In this document: piece after piece, positions 1 through 8,075 of the stretch
How positions within the stretch are numbered: the first letter of the stretch is position 1
How the letters are laid out: every line of letters starts with the position of its first letter
Source of the DNA: an uncultured Clostridia bacterium
GTDB taxonomy: Bacteria; Bacillota; Clostridia; Christensenellales; Aristaeellaceae
DNA: 64,000 nt
Assembly (NCBI GenBank): GCA_946414315.1
Contig: CAMKNZ010000004.1
Location: 1-64,000, forward strand
Reading direction: 5' to 3'
Translations under genes and position numbers: made by a program
The notes under the pieces: model-generated
What the model was told of the DNA's origin: nothing
Databases searched by the model: none
What the model saw: only the letters and a program-made list of their open reading frames with translations

Positions 1-200
1 CCGACCGGGGTCTCTCCGTCATAGATCCCGAGAGGCAGCGCGAACCTCCCTTCCGCTTTTGTGGCATAGGCTTCTGCCAGGCTGTAAATATTGTTTGCGA
101 CATAGTTTTTCTGTTCCTCGTTTACCTCAAGGTCGATCAGAGCATCAAAGTTCTTCGTATCGACCTTGACGAGTCGGACATTTTTCGTTTCGTTTGTCAT
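1..200 (-). CDS. GNAT acetyltransferase, polyamine/diamine type, 3' part off window
   Basis: The reading frame opens at ATG 198-200 behind a GGGAGACTC ribosome site and runs off the left edge after 66 codons, so only the N-terminus is visible. Residues such as DLEVNEEQKNYVANNIYSLA and PLGIYDGETPVG match the start of the spermine/spermidine (BltD-like) GNAT group, which transfers acetyl groups from acetyl-CoA to amines. The same signature recurs in the C-terminal half of the double acetyltransferase at 4456-5487, so the two may be paralogous. It is the last visible gene of the minus-strand array. The acetyl-CoA loop lies outside the window, so the substrate is inferred only from the N-terminal motif. 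Confidence 0.75.
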   Translation of the reverse strand, partial: MTNETKNVRLVKVDTKNFDALIDLEVNEEQKNYVANNIYSLAEAYATKAEGRFALPLGIYDGETPV

Positions 201-231
201 ATGAGTCTCCCTTGTTATTGACTGAAACCAG

Positions 232-870
232 TCATTTTTCTCCCCGGCAGCTCTTCAGCGCGGATACCCGGTCTTCGATGCTTTTCCGGAACTGTTCGTC
301 CGTCATGGACGGATCCCGTGTCGCCTGCCAGACCTCACAGGGAACCCGGTCGCAGGACGCACAGTTTGTGAAACGGTGTTTGTTGTCGCAGCAGGCATAA
401 ATCGGGCAGGCTTTCCCGTCTGCATGAAACACCTTTCCGCAGGCTTCGTTGCATCCGGTACATACGCTGCCGTGAAGCGGGCAGGCGGAACAGTCTGTCC
501 CGCAGACGGACAGTCCCAGAATCTCCCGCTGCTTCTGCTTCGGGAAGCCCTTCAGAACCAGTTCATAGGAACGGTCCAGCCAATGCTTCAGCAGATCGTC
601 CGGAATCGCCCCGTCGGGTTTGACGGAATTCCAGTGCTGCTTGTTGCTGTAATATCCGGGGATGATATCCGGATACTGCTGCCGCATCAGTTCGCTTTCC
701 ATCGGTTCCAGCTTCAGGTTGATATAGTAGGGTTGATCATTCTCGTCCAGGAGAATGGCAGCAAACATTTTTCCGCCGATATGATATCTGATCCAGTTCC
801 ATTCCGCCTGCAGATCCTTCGTAACGCCGTGTTTGGACAGCAGGTATTCATCGATCCAGGGATATTTCAT
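232..870 (-). CDS. MmcQ/YjbR-like domain fused to Cys-rich DUF3795 domain
   Basis: This is a 212-residue protein of unknown biochemical role. Residues about 1-115 resemble the MmcQ/YjbR (DUF419) fold, with a typical HWNSVKPDG stretch followed by a helical LVLKGFPKQKQRE end. Residues about 118-205 form a DUF3795-type cysteine cluster with CGTDCSACP, CTGCN and CASCDRVPC, a probable metal-binding unit. The start ATG has a GGAGGGG site about 9 nt upstream. It lies 31 nt upstream of the GNAT gene at 1-200 and 15 nt after the NUDIX-deaminase gene, probably in one transcript. A second DUF3795 unit is fused to a GNAT at 7264-8037. No activity is established for either domain. Confidence 0.75.
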   Translation of the reverse strand: MKYPWIDEYLLSKHGVTKDLQAEWNWIRYHIGGKMFAAILLDENDQPYYINLKLEPMESELMRQQYPDIIPGYYSNKQHWNSVKPDGAIPDDLLKHWLDRSYELVLKGFPKQKQREILGLSVCGTDCSACPLHGSVCTGCNEACGKVFHADGKACPIYACCDNKHRFTNCASCDRVPCEVWQATRDPSMTDEQFRKSIEDRVSALKSCRGEK

Positions 871-885
871 GAATTGCCCCTCCGA

Positions 886-1899
886 TTATTCTTTCTTTGC
901 CCTGACTTCAGCCATTTCCGCAATCAGTTCCTTCAACGGGCGGTATTCGCCGCCCCACCATTCAAACACATGCATGCCTTCGTCTTCAAGAACAGGCCCG
1001 GCCAGTTTCATCCGGACACCAAGCTTTCCGAGCAAGCCCTCACGGTCGACCGGAACCGCGTCGTTTGGCGTTAGCTTTGAAAACGCTTCATAGGACACAC
1101 CGAAGACGACGTTTTCGACGCCCAGAGACGCAATTGCGCAAAGGCAGCGTTCGCAGGGAGCACAGCTGGTATACAGCGTGGACTCTTTCAGGATGGTATC
1201 TGAAAACCGGTTTGCGCATTTGTGAACCAGATTAAATTCCGCATGTCCGAAAAGCCCTTTGTTCCAGTCCGCTGTGTTTTCAGCTTCCTCCAGAATCTCT
1301 CCGTTGTGGACGAGCAGCGCACCGAAGGTGTCAAAGCCTTTCTTGCCCGCCTGAACCGCCAATTCATAACAGCGTTTCATGTATTTCTCATGATCCATAT
1401 TCAGCTTAACAAGATATGGCTTATACCTTGGATACTGTATTGCAAGCACCGGTTCCTCCCGGATCAGGCGAAGAAAAGCAGATGGTTCCATCCATCGATA
1501 ATCAACGGTTTCTCCTTCCTGAAGCCGTACGGAATCCTTTGCACAGTCTACACTTGCAATAAAAGCATAAACCGCCGACCGGGTTGCCGGTTTCCGGGTG
1601 ATGCCGATCAGCTCCAGTTTTTCCGCCTTCAGTCCTGTTTCCTCCAACAGCTCTCGCCGGGCACATTCTTCCGGGGCCTCTCCGGCAAGCGCTGAACCGC
1701 CGGCGCTGGCTTCCCAGCAGCCGGGATACATCTCTTTTTGTGAATCCCGGAGTGTCAGGAGAAAACTCCCGTCCTGATGGCGGACCAGAACATCACAGAC
1801 AATGTGATATCTTCCTTCGGGAATCTCATACGCCCGGGAGCGTTCCCAGGTCTCTCCGGTTTTATTCCCCTGTTCATCATACAGGTCCCAAATCTCCAT
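886..1899 (-). CDS. NUDIX hydrolase-nucleoside deaminase fusion
   Basis: The 337-residue protein has two enzymes in one chain. Residues 1-165 are a NUDIX hydrolase of the isopentenyl-diphosphate-isomerase-like type (MEIWDLYDEQGNKTG start). The NUDIX box at about 67-90 is intact (G-x5-E-x7-REL-x-EETG). Residues 170-335 are a CMP/dCMP-type zinc deaminase with the catalytic HAE at 219-221 and zinc ligands in CAPCERC at 246-252. NUDIX enzymes hydrolyse nucleoside diphosphate derivatives and the deaminase family acts on bases or nucleosides, so a nucleotide-pool cleaning role is a reasonable inference. Both active sites look complete. The start is ATG 1897-1899 with an AAGGG site upstream. Confidence 0.8.
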   Translation of the reverse strand: MEIWDLYDEQGNKTGETWERSRAYEIPEGRYHIVCDVLVRHQDGSFLLTLRDSQKEMYPGCWEASAGGSALAGEAPEECARRELLEETGLKAEKLELIGITRKPATRSAVYAFIASVDCAKDSVRLQEGETVDYRWMEPSAFLRLIREEPVLAIQYPRYKPYLVKLNMDHEKYMKRCYELAVQAGKKGFDTFGALLVHNGEILEEAENTADWNKGLFGHAEFNLVHKCANRFSDTILKESTLYTSCAPCERCLCAIASLGVENVVFGVSYEAFSKLTPNDAVPVDREGLLGKLGVRMKLAGPVLEDEGMHVFEWWGGEYRPLKELIAEMAEVRAKKE

Positions 1900-1924
1900 A
1901 ACATTGTTCCCTTCTGTATTATCT

Positions 1925-2620
1925 TCACCGGATCAGTTCTCTCAAATCATGTATCTTCAGATAATCGGTTTCCACGTCCGAAGCCGGATTGGCCGCGATC
2001 AGGATCGGTGTAATACCCAAAGCTGCCGCGCCGTCCAGGTTGCGCACCGCGTCATCGATAAATACGGTTTCCTCAGCGGGAATACCGCACTTGTTCAGCG
2101 CGTCAAGATAAATCCGTTTATCAGGTTTGAACACGCCGACAAAGCAACTGAAGGTGCAGAACGACAGATACGGTGAAACACCGATATATGCCAGCTGCTG
2201 TTCGATACTCGGCCAGGTATCGGAGATGATCCCGAGCTGATGCGTTTTGCTGAGCGTGCTCAGCACCTCCACAATCCCGGGATAAGGGATATAGTTTTTC
2301 ATGTTGCAGGCACGGTCCCTGGCGATCCGGTCTCTTTCTTCTTCCGTCAGGCCCAGATCCAGCTGATCGGAAATAACAGAGAAATAATCAAAAAAGTTCC
2401 GGATCTCTGCTTCAACAGATTGAATCAGGTGATCCTGATCCAGAAATCGCAGTCCTGCGTCCCTTGCCCGTTGAATCTCTGTTTTCGTTTTCTGCTTCAG
2501 TTTTTCACCGGCAAGTTCCAGAAACTTGTTGGTAAACATCCAGTCTCCGGAAGCCGGCATGTCCAGCGTATAGCCCACATCGAAAAAGATCACTTTCTTG
2601 TCTTTCAGCAGATTGAGCAT
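1925..2620 (-). CDS. HAD-superfamily hydrolase
   Basis: This 231-residue HAD-like phosphatase has motif I as DVGYTL, motif II around IISDTW, the motif III lysine in FKPDKRIY and motif IV as FIDDAVRN. The nucleophile Asp is present, but the usual second Asp of DxD is a Gly, so it may be a dehalogenase-like or atypical HAD rather than a standard phosphatase. The cap domain is helical (about 20-110). The start ATG follows a GGGGTGA site. It is spaced 25 nt before the NUDIX-deaminase gene in the same orientation. The substrate cannot be told from sequence. Confidence 0.75.
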   Translation of the reverse strand: MLNLLKDKKVIFFDVGYTLDMPASGDWMFTNKFLELAGEKLKQKTKTEIQRARDAGLRFLDQDHLIQSVEAEIRNFFDYFSVISDQLDLGLTEEERDRIARDRACNMKNYIPYPGIVEVLSTLSKTHQLGIISDTWPSIEQQLAYIGVSPYLSFCTFSCFVGVFKPDKRIYLDALNKCGIPAEETVFIDDAVRNLDGAAALGITPILIAANPASDVETDYLKIHDLRELIR

Positions 2621-2647
2621 ATTCTGTCACCCCTCATGAAGTGTATC

Positions 2648-3196
2648 TCATAACTCCAGCCGCATGAGCACATTCTCCTGCCAGCCGCTGTTCCGGGAAC
2701 GGAAACTCTTCGGATTCCTGCCATACTCGATAAATCCGACGCTTTTATACAGTTCCGCCGCCCTAAAGTTGTCCGCGACAACCTCCAGCTCCAGCTGAAG
2801 ATACCCGGCCTCCCGGGCACATTCGATGCAGGCCTCTGTCAGTGCCCGCCCGATGCCAAGCCCCCACCAGGCTTTAGCGATACTGATGCCGAAGTGAGCC
2901 CGGTGCCTTGTTTTTTCCGCCGCATTGATGCCGTCTACGCCGGCCGTACCGACAACCTTTCCGTCGACCTCCGCCAGCAGCGCCGCGTCCCGGTCGCTTT
3001 CCTCTTTCTGTTTCAGGTATGCTTCTTCCTGTTCCAGAGTCAAAGTGACTTCTTCAGGATAGGTCGTCAGGAACTCCGTTTCCCCGTGGGTGAGAACGAA
3101 ATTGTCCCATACGCCCTGCGCGTCCCGCTGTGTTCCGTTCCGTATCATGCAGGTCCTGCCGTCCTTCAGACGGACTATTTTGCTGTATCTCATCAT
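2648..3196 (-). CDS. GNAT acetyltransferase
   Basis: The 182-residue protein has the GNAT fold; the acetyl-CoA loop reads WWGLGIGRALTEAC and the C-terminal half carries N-F-R-A-A-E-L-Y-K-S-V-G-F. An in-frame extension to 3322 exists but lies within the upstream gene. The ATG at 3194-3196 directly follows that gene's TGA and an AAAGGTGAG site; ATG 3191-3193 is equally possible. GNATs transfer acetyl from acetyl-CoA to an amine or other acceptor; the acceptor here is unknown. The compact spacing indicates cotranscription with the 2H phosphoesterase gene upstream. Confidence 0.8.
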   Translation of the reverse strand: MMRYSKIVRLKDGRTCMIRNGTQRDAQGVWDNFVLTHGETEFLTTYPEEVTLTLEQEEAYLKQKEESDRDAALLAEVDGKVVGTAGVDGINAAEKTRHRAHFGISIAKAWWGLGIGRALTEACIECAREAGYLQLELEVVADNFRAAELYKSVGFIEYGRNPKSFRSRNSGWQENVLMRLEL

Positions 3197-3197
3197 C

Positions 3198-3707
3198 TCA
3201 CCTTTTCCCTTCCAGTATAAATGATCCAATCTCCCGCGTCGGCCAGAATGCGCACAGATGCAGCCGGGTGATCCTGGCGGCAAACGGAACAAAGGATTGC
3301 ACGAAAACCGGCATAGCCGCATGGACTGTTTCCGGTTCGTCGATCAGGATGGTGGCGTGGGGCGTCCACGGATACTGCTGGGGCGCGCCTGACCGGCAAG
3401 CTGCCTGGAGCGCAGCCAGTTCCGCGTCTTTTTCCGGGGCGGCAAAGAGTACCTTCCCTCCGGCAAACAGGCCGATATGGCTGAGATGTACCGGTACCGG
3501 CGCATACTCCGCCGCCGCTTTCCGGGCGATCTCAGCCGCTTCCATCTCCCGGTCCGGAGGAAAAGTTGACAGGCTGATATGATAAGGAAGCCCCGGCGTC
3601 TGAACGCCGGTGAATCCTGCTTCCTGCAGGGACCGATACCATCCGGACATCCGCACCTGTGCTTCGTCGTCCAGATCCGCCATCAGCGTCAGAAACTGCT
3701 CCGCCAT
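3198..3707 (-). CDS. 2'-5' RNA ligase family (2H phosphoesterase) protein
   Basis: The 169-residue protein has the two H-x-[ST] signatures of 2H phosphoesterases, HIS within YHISLS and HAT within TPHATIL. Members act on 2',3'-cyclic phosphates or related ends; the true substrate here is unknown. The start was set at ATG 3705-3707 because an AGGAGG site sits 7 nt upstream, whereas the longer in-frame start overlaps the methyltransferase gene. The TGA stop at 3198-3200 lies next to the start codon of the downstream GNAT gene, so the two are probably translationally coupled. Confidence 0.78.
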   Translation of the reverse strand: MAEQFLTLMADLDDEAQVRMSGWYRSLQEAGFTGVQTPGLPYHISLSTFPPDREMEAAEIARKAAAEYAPVPVHLSHIGLFAGGKVLFAAPEKDAELAALQAACRSGAPQQYPWTPHATILIDEPETVHAAMPVFVQSFVPFAARITRLHLCAFWPTREIGSFILEGKR

Positions 3708-3723
3708 ATTCTTTCCTCCTGTA

Positions 3724-4377
3724 TTATCGCTTCGCAAGCAGGGTAAAGGTGGTTCCCCATTCTTTCAGGATCTGCACGTCCGCAAAACCCGCCTGCCGCA
3801 GCACCTGCATCTCATGGTCAACGGTCAGCGGCGTATCATAATGGAAAAACCCGTTCTCCGGAAGCCCTTGCTCTTCTTTCAGAAGCTTCAGATTCTGAAA
3901 GTATTCTTTTTCCAGTGCTTCCGATTCCGCAAAATAGTCTGTCAGCACAAACCGGCCGTTGTCCCTGAGCGCCGCATGCAGTTTCCTGTATAGAGCTTCC
4001 TTCTGCCCTGCCGGAAAATGATGCAGCGATTCCACGGAAACAGCGGCATCGTACGCGCCTTCTCCGAAGGAAACGTCAAAATAAGAGTCCAGGATCAGGT
4101 GAATCTTCCTGTCGGGAAGTTTCTCTTTCAGCGCCTTCAGCATCGCTTCCGACAGATCGATTCCCGTGACGTCCGCTTCCGGATTGAGCCGGAAGTATTC
4201 CTCCAGTTCCAGTCCGGTTCCGCAGCCCAGGTCCAGAACCCGGGTCTCTTTTTCCATCGGCAGCAGGGACGCCGTATAAGCATAGAAGTCAGACGCGCCT
4301 TCGATCGTCGTCCGCATATGTTCGTCATAGCCGTCCACCCGCGCGGCAAAAAAATCGTCCATTCGTTCCAGTTTCAT
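3724..4377 (-). CDS. Class I SAM-dependent methyltransferase
   Basis: The 217-residue protein has a clear Rossmann methyltransferase core. Motif I is VLDLGCGTGLE at about residues 46-56, followed by the acidic GIDLSEAM strand end and the DAAVSVESLHHF motif IV region. The start ATG has a GGAGG site at 5 nt. The family methylates small molecules or biopolymers; nothing here identifies the acceptor. It lies in the same direction as, and 16 nt before, the 2H phosphoesterase gene, in the small-molecule-modification array. Confidence 0.82.
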   Translation of the reverse strand: MKLERMDDFFAARVDGYDEHMRTTIEGASDFYAYTASLLPMEKETRVLDLGCGTGLELEEYFRLNPEADVTGIDLSEAMLKALKEKLPDRKIHLILDSYFDVSFGEGAYDAAVSVESLHHFPAGQKEALYRKLHAALRDNGRFVLTDYFAESEALEKEYFQNLKLLKEEQGLPENGFFHYDTPLTVDHEMQVLRQAGFADVQILKEWGTTFTLLAKR

Positions 4378-4455
4378 TCCGGCCTCCGTTATTGTCTTCC
4401 TTCAGTGATAAGTCCCCGGCTTTCCGGATTGTCAGAAATCTTGCAGGTTGACATT

Positions 4456-5487
4456 TCACAGCTTCAGCACAGCAGGTATTTCCTCGTCTTCCCTGCAAAG
4501 CTCGGGCTTTTCCTCAAAGCCAAGTGAAAGATACAGCTTCCTTGCCACTTCATTCTCCGGCTCATAGGACAGCCAGCAATACTCGGCTTTCCCGCACGGA
4601 AAAGTGCGGATGAAGTCTAGCGCAAGTTTCAGCGCTTCTTTCCCATAACCGTTCTTCTGGTATTTTTTGTCGATCATAAAGCGCCAGATATAATAGCTGT
4701 TCTTTGCGAAATCAAGGTTGTCTCTCCAGATGCAGTTGTAACTGATCATCAGGAATCCGACGGCCTTCTTCCCCAGGTAGATTCCGAAGGGAAAAACCGT
4801 CTTTCCTTCTTCCGTTATGGCAAAATAAGCGTCGATTAAGCTGTTGCTGTTGCTTGCTACAAAATCCTTTTGTTCTTTGGCTACTTTCAGTTTTAAAATC
4901 TCGTCCACATTGTCCCAGGTTGGTTTTTCCAGATGTATCGGATCCATCATAAAATGATCCTCCTTCTTGTCAGGGTTCCTTCCTGTGTTATCTGATTTTT
5001 CATACGCCAGCCGCGGATCGTTGTCCTCCGCCACATAAATGGTTCCGCAACGGATAAACCCCGCCTTTTTCACCAAGTTCTGCATGACGGTATTGTCGCC
5101 GTGGGTGTCGATCCGCAGATGGCCGCACTGCGCATATGCCCAGTTCAGGCAGAACATTCCGACCCCTTTTTCGGAACCGTCAGACGCGATCCGGTGCACG
5201 ACGCCGTACGGACTGTCGTCCAGCCAGGCGCCGTCCGTGATCTCCCTGTATGTCGGTTCGATATCCGGTCCGCAAGTATAGAAAAATGTACCGATAATCT
5301 TTCCTGCATCATTCGTGCAGACATAACTGTTTCCGTCCGCGATATCCTGCCGGATCAGTGCTTCCGGCGGCCAGTTGGTCGCTCCCCACTGGTTCGGATT
5401 GCCGTGCTGGGCCATAAAGGACCTGGCGCGCGCATAGATGTCCATGATCCGGGCAAAATCCTGCGGTACCGATTTCCTGATCTTCAT
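4456..5487 (-). CDS. Tandem GNAT acetyltransferase (two domains)
   Basis: A single 343-residue chain carries two different GNAT domains. The first (about 1-168) has the MKIRKSVPQDFARIMDIY start and an abbreviated acetyl-CoA loop at SEKGVGMF. The second (about 182-343) begins near an internal Met pair (MMDPIHLEKPTW), has LKVAKEQKDFVASN and the loop YQKNGYGKEAL, and resembles the spermidine-acetyltransferase (BltD) group, like the partial gene at 1-200. The linker between them is short and polar, and there is no stop or frameshift. It may have arisen by fusion of adjacent array genes. ATG 5485-5487 has a GGAG site about 10 nt upstream. Confidence 0.8.
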   Translation of the reverse strand: MKIRKSVPQDFARIMDIYARARSFMAQHGNPNQWGATNWPPEALIRQDIADGNSYVCTNDAGKIIGTFFYTCGPDIEPTYREITDGAWLDDSPYGVVHRIASDGSEKGVGMFCLNWAYAQCGHLRIDTHGDNTVMQNLVKKAGFIRCGTIYVAEDNDPRLAYEKSDNTGRNPDKKEDHFMMDPIHLEKPTWDNVDEILKLKVAKEQKDFVASNSNSLIDAYFAITEEGKTVFPFGIYLGKKAVGFLMISYNCIWRDNLDFAKNSYYIWRFMIDKKYQKNGYGKEALKLALDFIRTFPCGKAEYCWLSYEPENEVARKLYLSLGFEEKPELCREDEEIPAVLKL

Positions 5488-5520
5488 GATTCACGATCTC
5501 CATAAAAACCCAGATTGATA

Positions 5521-6234
5521 TTATTCTGCATTGATGATCAGTATCTTTTCTTCATCAAACGGAGTCCGTTCACATACCGATCCGTTCAGGAACCTGAATG
5601 CTCCTCCGTGACTGACAGGATTCCGGTCAATCGGATTGATCATCAGCGTCTCTTTCGCCGCCACCGCCGCCTGCCGGGCATAATCATCCAGTACGCCGTT
5701 TTCCCAGTCTTCCCGCGTATAATTGACATAGACCGGCCAGATCAGCAGATGCTCCGTTCTGAATCTTTCAGGATAATCCCACAGATCACCGCAAAGGGCC
5801 AGCATGATCTTTTTTCCGTGGAGTTCAAAGGGTTCCGTAACCGTTCCTTCGCAATAATGCCCGTCTGTAATCGTATATTCCTTCCATCCCCGGGAAATTC
5901 TCCTGTAATTGTACAGGATCTCACCGTCCGCCAGCACGACGCAGGAAGAATAAAGCCGGTCCTGATCCTTTTCAATATATCCGGTCAGCAGCGCCGTTCC
6001 GTATTGCTTTGTCAGCGCTTTCAGATGACTGATCGGTTCCGATGAAAGCCCTGCTGCCATCGCCTGGTCGGTTTCGTAGTTCCAGCACAGGGAATCAAAG
6101 CCCTGCAGGAAAGCCTCTCCGAAACAGAGCAGGTCGGCTTCTCCCCGGGTTTCCCGGAGCGCCCGTTCGATCTGACTGATGTTGAACGGGATATTCCGGT
6201 TTTCACACCTGCAGGAAACCAAACCGATCCTCAT
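5521..6234 (-). CDS. Carbon-nitrogen hydrolase (nitrilase superfamily)
   Basis: The 237-residue protein belongs to the nitrilase/amidase superfamily, which hydrolyses C-N bonds of amides or nitriles with a Glu-Lys-Cys triad. The Glu is in LLCFGEAFLQGF and the Cys in MLALCGDLWDYPE. At the position of the usual catalytic Lys (normally YRKxH) the sequence reads YRRIS, so the Lys is replaced by Arg or supplied by a nearby residue such as that in GWKEY. The start was set at ATG 6232-6234 because GGGAGG lies 5 nt upstream; a longer start at 6252 has no good site. Whether it is active is uncertain. Confidence 0.75.
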   Translation of the reverse strand: MRIGLVSCRCENRNIPFNISQIERALRETRGEADLLCFGEAFLQGFDSLCWNYETDQAMAAGLSSEPISHLKALTKQYGTALLTGYIEKDQDRLYSSCVVLADGEILYNYRRISRGWKEYTITDGHYCEGTVTEPFELHGKKIMLALCGDLWDYPERFRTEHLLIWPVYVNYTREDWENGVLDDYARQAAVAAKETLMINPIDRNPVSHGGAFRFLNGSVCERTPFDEEKILIINAE

Positions 6235-6283
6235 GCCTGCCTCCCTTATCATTCCCGAATAAAAGCTGTGATACCAGTGCCCG

Positions 6284-6742
6284 TTACTTTCCCGTCGGAA
6301 TGGCTTCGTTCAAGCTCTTGTTGCGATAGTTCAGGTTCGTCCTCAGGGAATATCCCTGCTGCTCCCAGAAAGCGTTGGCCGCTTCGTTGTCCTTGAAAAC
6401 CAGGCCGAATACTTTCTGGATACCTTCTTTCTTCAGCGCTTCTTCCGCCAGGGCGACAAGCCGGCCGGCAACGCCCGTCCGGCGGAAATCCGGATGAACG
6501 CACAGATGATGAACAATGGCCCGGCGCCCGTCATGCCCTGTCAGGATGACGCCGATGATCCTGCCGTCTTTGACCGCGGCAAAGCAGGTGTTCGGATTCC
6601 GTTTCAGATACCTTTCGATCCCTTCACGGGAATCGTCCACCGGGTTCAGGGCGCGGCGGCTCTGCTCCGTGCTGTTCCACAGCTCATAGATCGCGTCGTA
6701 ATCTTCTATTGTGACCTGCCTTACCGTGTATTCCATCTTCAT
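6284..6742 (-). CDS. GNAT acetyltransferase
   Basis: This 152-residue single-domain GNAT has the acetyl-CoA loop HPDFRRTGVAGRLVALAE and the conserved N-E-A-A-N-A-F-W-E-Q-Q-G-Y end, close to the ribosomal-protein acetyltransferase-like subgroup in layout. The start was placed at ATG 6740-6742 (GGGAG 5 nt upstream), because longer in-frame starts lie inside the upstream gene. The stop at 6284 is 50 nt before the nitrilase-like gene. The acceptor is unknown. Confidence 0.8.
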   Translation of the reverse strand: MKMEYTVRQVTIEDYDAIYELWNSTEQSRRALNPVDDSREGIERYLKRNPNTCFAAVKDGRIIGVILTGHDGRRAIVHHLCVHPDFRRTGVAGRLVALAEEALKKEGIQKVFGLVFKDNEAANAFWEQQGYSLRTNLNYRNKSLNEAIPTGK

Positions 6743-6768
6743 CCGGTCTCCCTGCTCAGATCGTCTGT

Positions 6769-7200
6769 TTATTTTACCGTCCATTCGGTCCATTCGATAT
6801 GGTTGTACTGCATTACGTCGTCCGCTTTCTTCATACCGAGCTTTTCATAGAAAGGCACCGCGCCTTCGTTGGCGATCAGGTATACCGCGATATCCTTTTC
6901 CCCGCCCGCAATCTGATGGGCCTGTTTCATCATCAGGGTTGCGATCCCCTGCCGTTCATAGTTCCTGTCGACCCCAAGATCGGTGATATAAAGCCAGTAG
7001 CAGAAATCCGTGAGCCCGAACAGCGCACCGACCATCAGATTTTCCTCGTTTCTCGCAACCAGGCTGATGGATACAGTCTGAACGAGCTTCGCAATCCTCT
7101 CCTCAAAACGTTCTTTGGGATACTGGGATCCCAGATCCGTTCTTTTCAGGAAATCAATGTATTCCGCAGCGGATACCCTTTCCTCGTTTATCGTGACCAT
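6769..7200 (-). CDS. GNAT acetyltransferase
   Basis: The 143-residue GNAT has the acetyl-CoA-binding loop in NYERQGIATLMMKQAH and a C-terminal G-A-V-P-F-Y-E-K-L-G-M motif, the standard alpha4/beta7 pattern. The start ATG has a GGGAGAGG site. It sits between two other acetyltransferase genes (26 nt and 63 nt away) in the same orientation. No feature identifies the acceptor molecule. Confidence 0.8.
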   Translation of the reverse strand: MVTINEERVSAAEYIDFLKRTDLGSQYPKERFEERIAKLVQTVSISLVARNEENLMVGALFGLTDFCYWLYITDLGVDRNYERQGIATLMMKQAHQIAGGEKDIAVYLIANEGAVPFYEKLGMKKADDVMQYNHIEWTEWTVK

Positions 7201-7263
7201 GTGCCTCTCCCGTTCTGTTTCTTCCGAGTCCTGCCGGGTCCGGCAAAAGCCGGCCGGGCTTTG

Positions 7264-8037
7264 TCAGATGCAGTCAATCATCCTGAGATAATACTCGTCG
7301 TTTCCCTCATAAACGCCCGTCCGCCTGAATCCATGGCGTTCGTAAAAGCTGCCGACACGGGCGTTGTCTTTGTGAACACCCAGCGCAATGGAACGCTTCC
7401 CGAACTCATCGTACACCCGGCAGATCGCGCTCTCCAGCATCTCCCCGCCGATCCCCCTGCTTCGGTACTCCCTGTCGACAACAAATCCCATCACCCTGTA
7501 AAACGGTTCTCCTTTCATTTCATCGGGATCCGTATCCCAGGCCAGGGCTTCCCCGATCATGATCAGGCCGACAGGCTTCCCGTCGGCATACGCAACGAAC
7601 GTGTGCCCGATCAGGCCGTGTTCGGCGCCGTAATCCGTAACCTCCATCAGGGAGCCGGCGGTATCCACCCATTCTTCCGGAATATCGTCCCGGTTGACCG
7701 ACAGGGCGTCCCTGTAGTTATCATGCGTCAGCTGTACCAGCGTCAACGTTCCCCTGTAGGCTCTCCTGTATTCATCCCTCAGCGCAGTCATATGCTCAAC
7801 AATGCCGGAGTTCCAGGAAATCAGTGACGGAAGCTTTTCGCAGGGGAACGCCTCGCACAATCCGCAGAAGGGAGCATGATGTTCCTTCGCACAGGCGTGT
7901 ACTTTGCATCTGCCGGATCCGGCCCATTCCGGCGCCCGGCCGTCCGCCTCAATACATCCCGGGCATCTGCCGTCCAGCTTTTTCGGGCATTCAGCACAGC
8001 TTTCGCCGCAGGCGGTTATTGTTGAAAAATCTGTCAT
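7264..8037 (-). CDS. DUF3795 Cys-rich domain fused to GNAT acetyltransferase
   Basis: The 257-residue protein joins an N-terminal cysteine cluster (about 8-72) with CGESCAECP, CPGC, CKVHAC and CGLCEAFPC to a C-terminal GNAT domain (about 95-255) whose acetyl-CoA loop is REYRSRGIGGEMLESA. The Cys block is of DUF3795 type and probably binds metal. The same block occurs fused to a different domain at 232-870. A GNAT fused to a metal-binding module might sense or bind its substrate through the Cys domain; that is inference. The start ATG is preceded by a GGAAGG-like site. Confidence 0.78.
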   Translation of the reverse strand: MTDFSTITACGESCAECPKKLDGRCPGCIEADGRAPEWAGSGRCKVHACAKEHHAPFCGLCEAFPCEKLPSLISWNSGIVEHMTALRDEYRRAYRGTLTLVQLTHDNYRDALSVNRDDIPEEWVDTAGSLMEVTDYGAEHGLIGHTFVAYADGKPVGLIMIGEALAWDTDPDEMKGEPFYRVMGFVVDREYRSRGIGGEMLESAICRVYDEFGKRSIALGVHKDNARVGSFYERHGFRRTGVYEGNDEYYLRMIDCI

Positions 8038-8075
8038 CCTTTATTCCTTCCAGTGCTCAGTATGCTCCCGTATGC

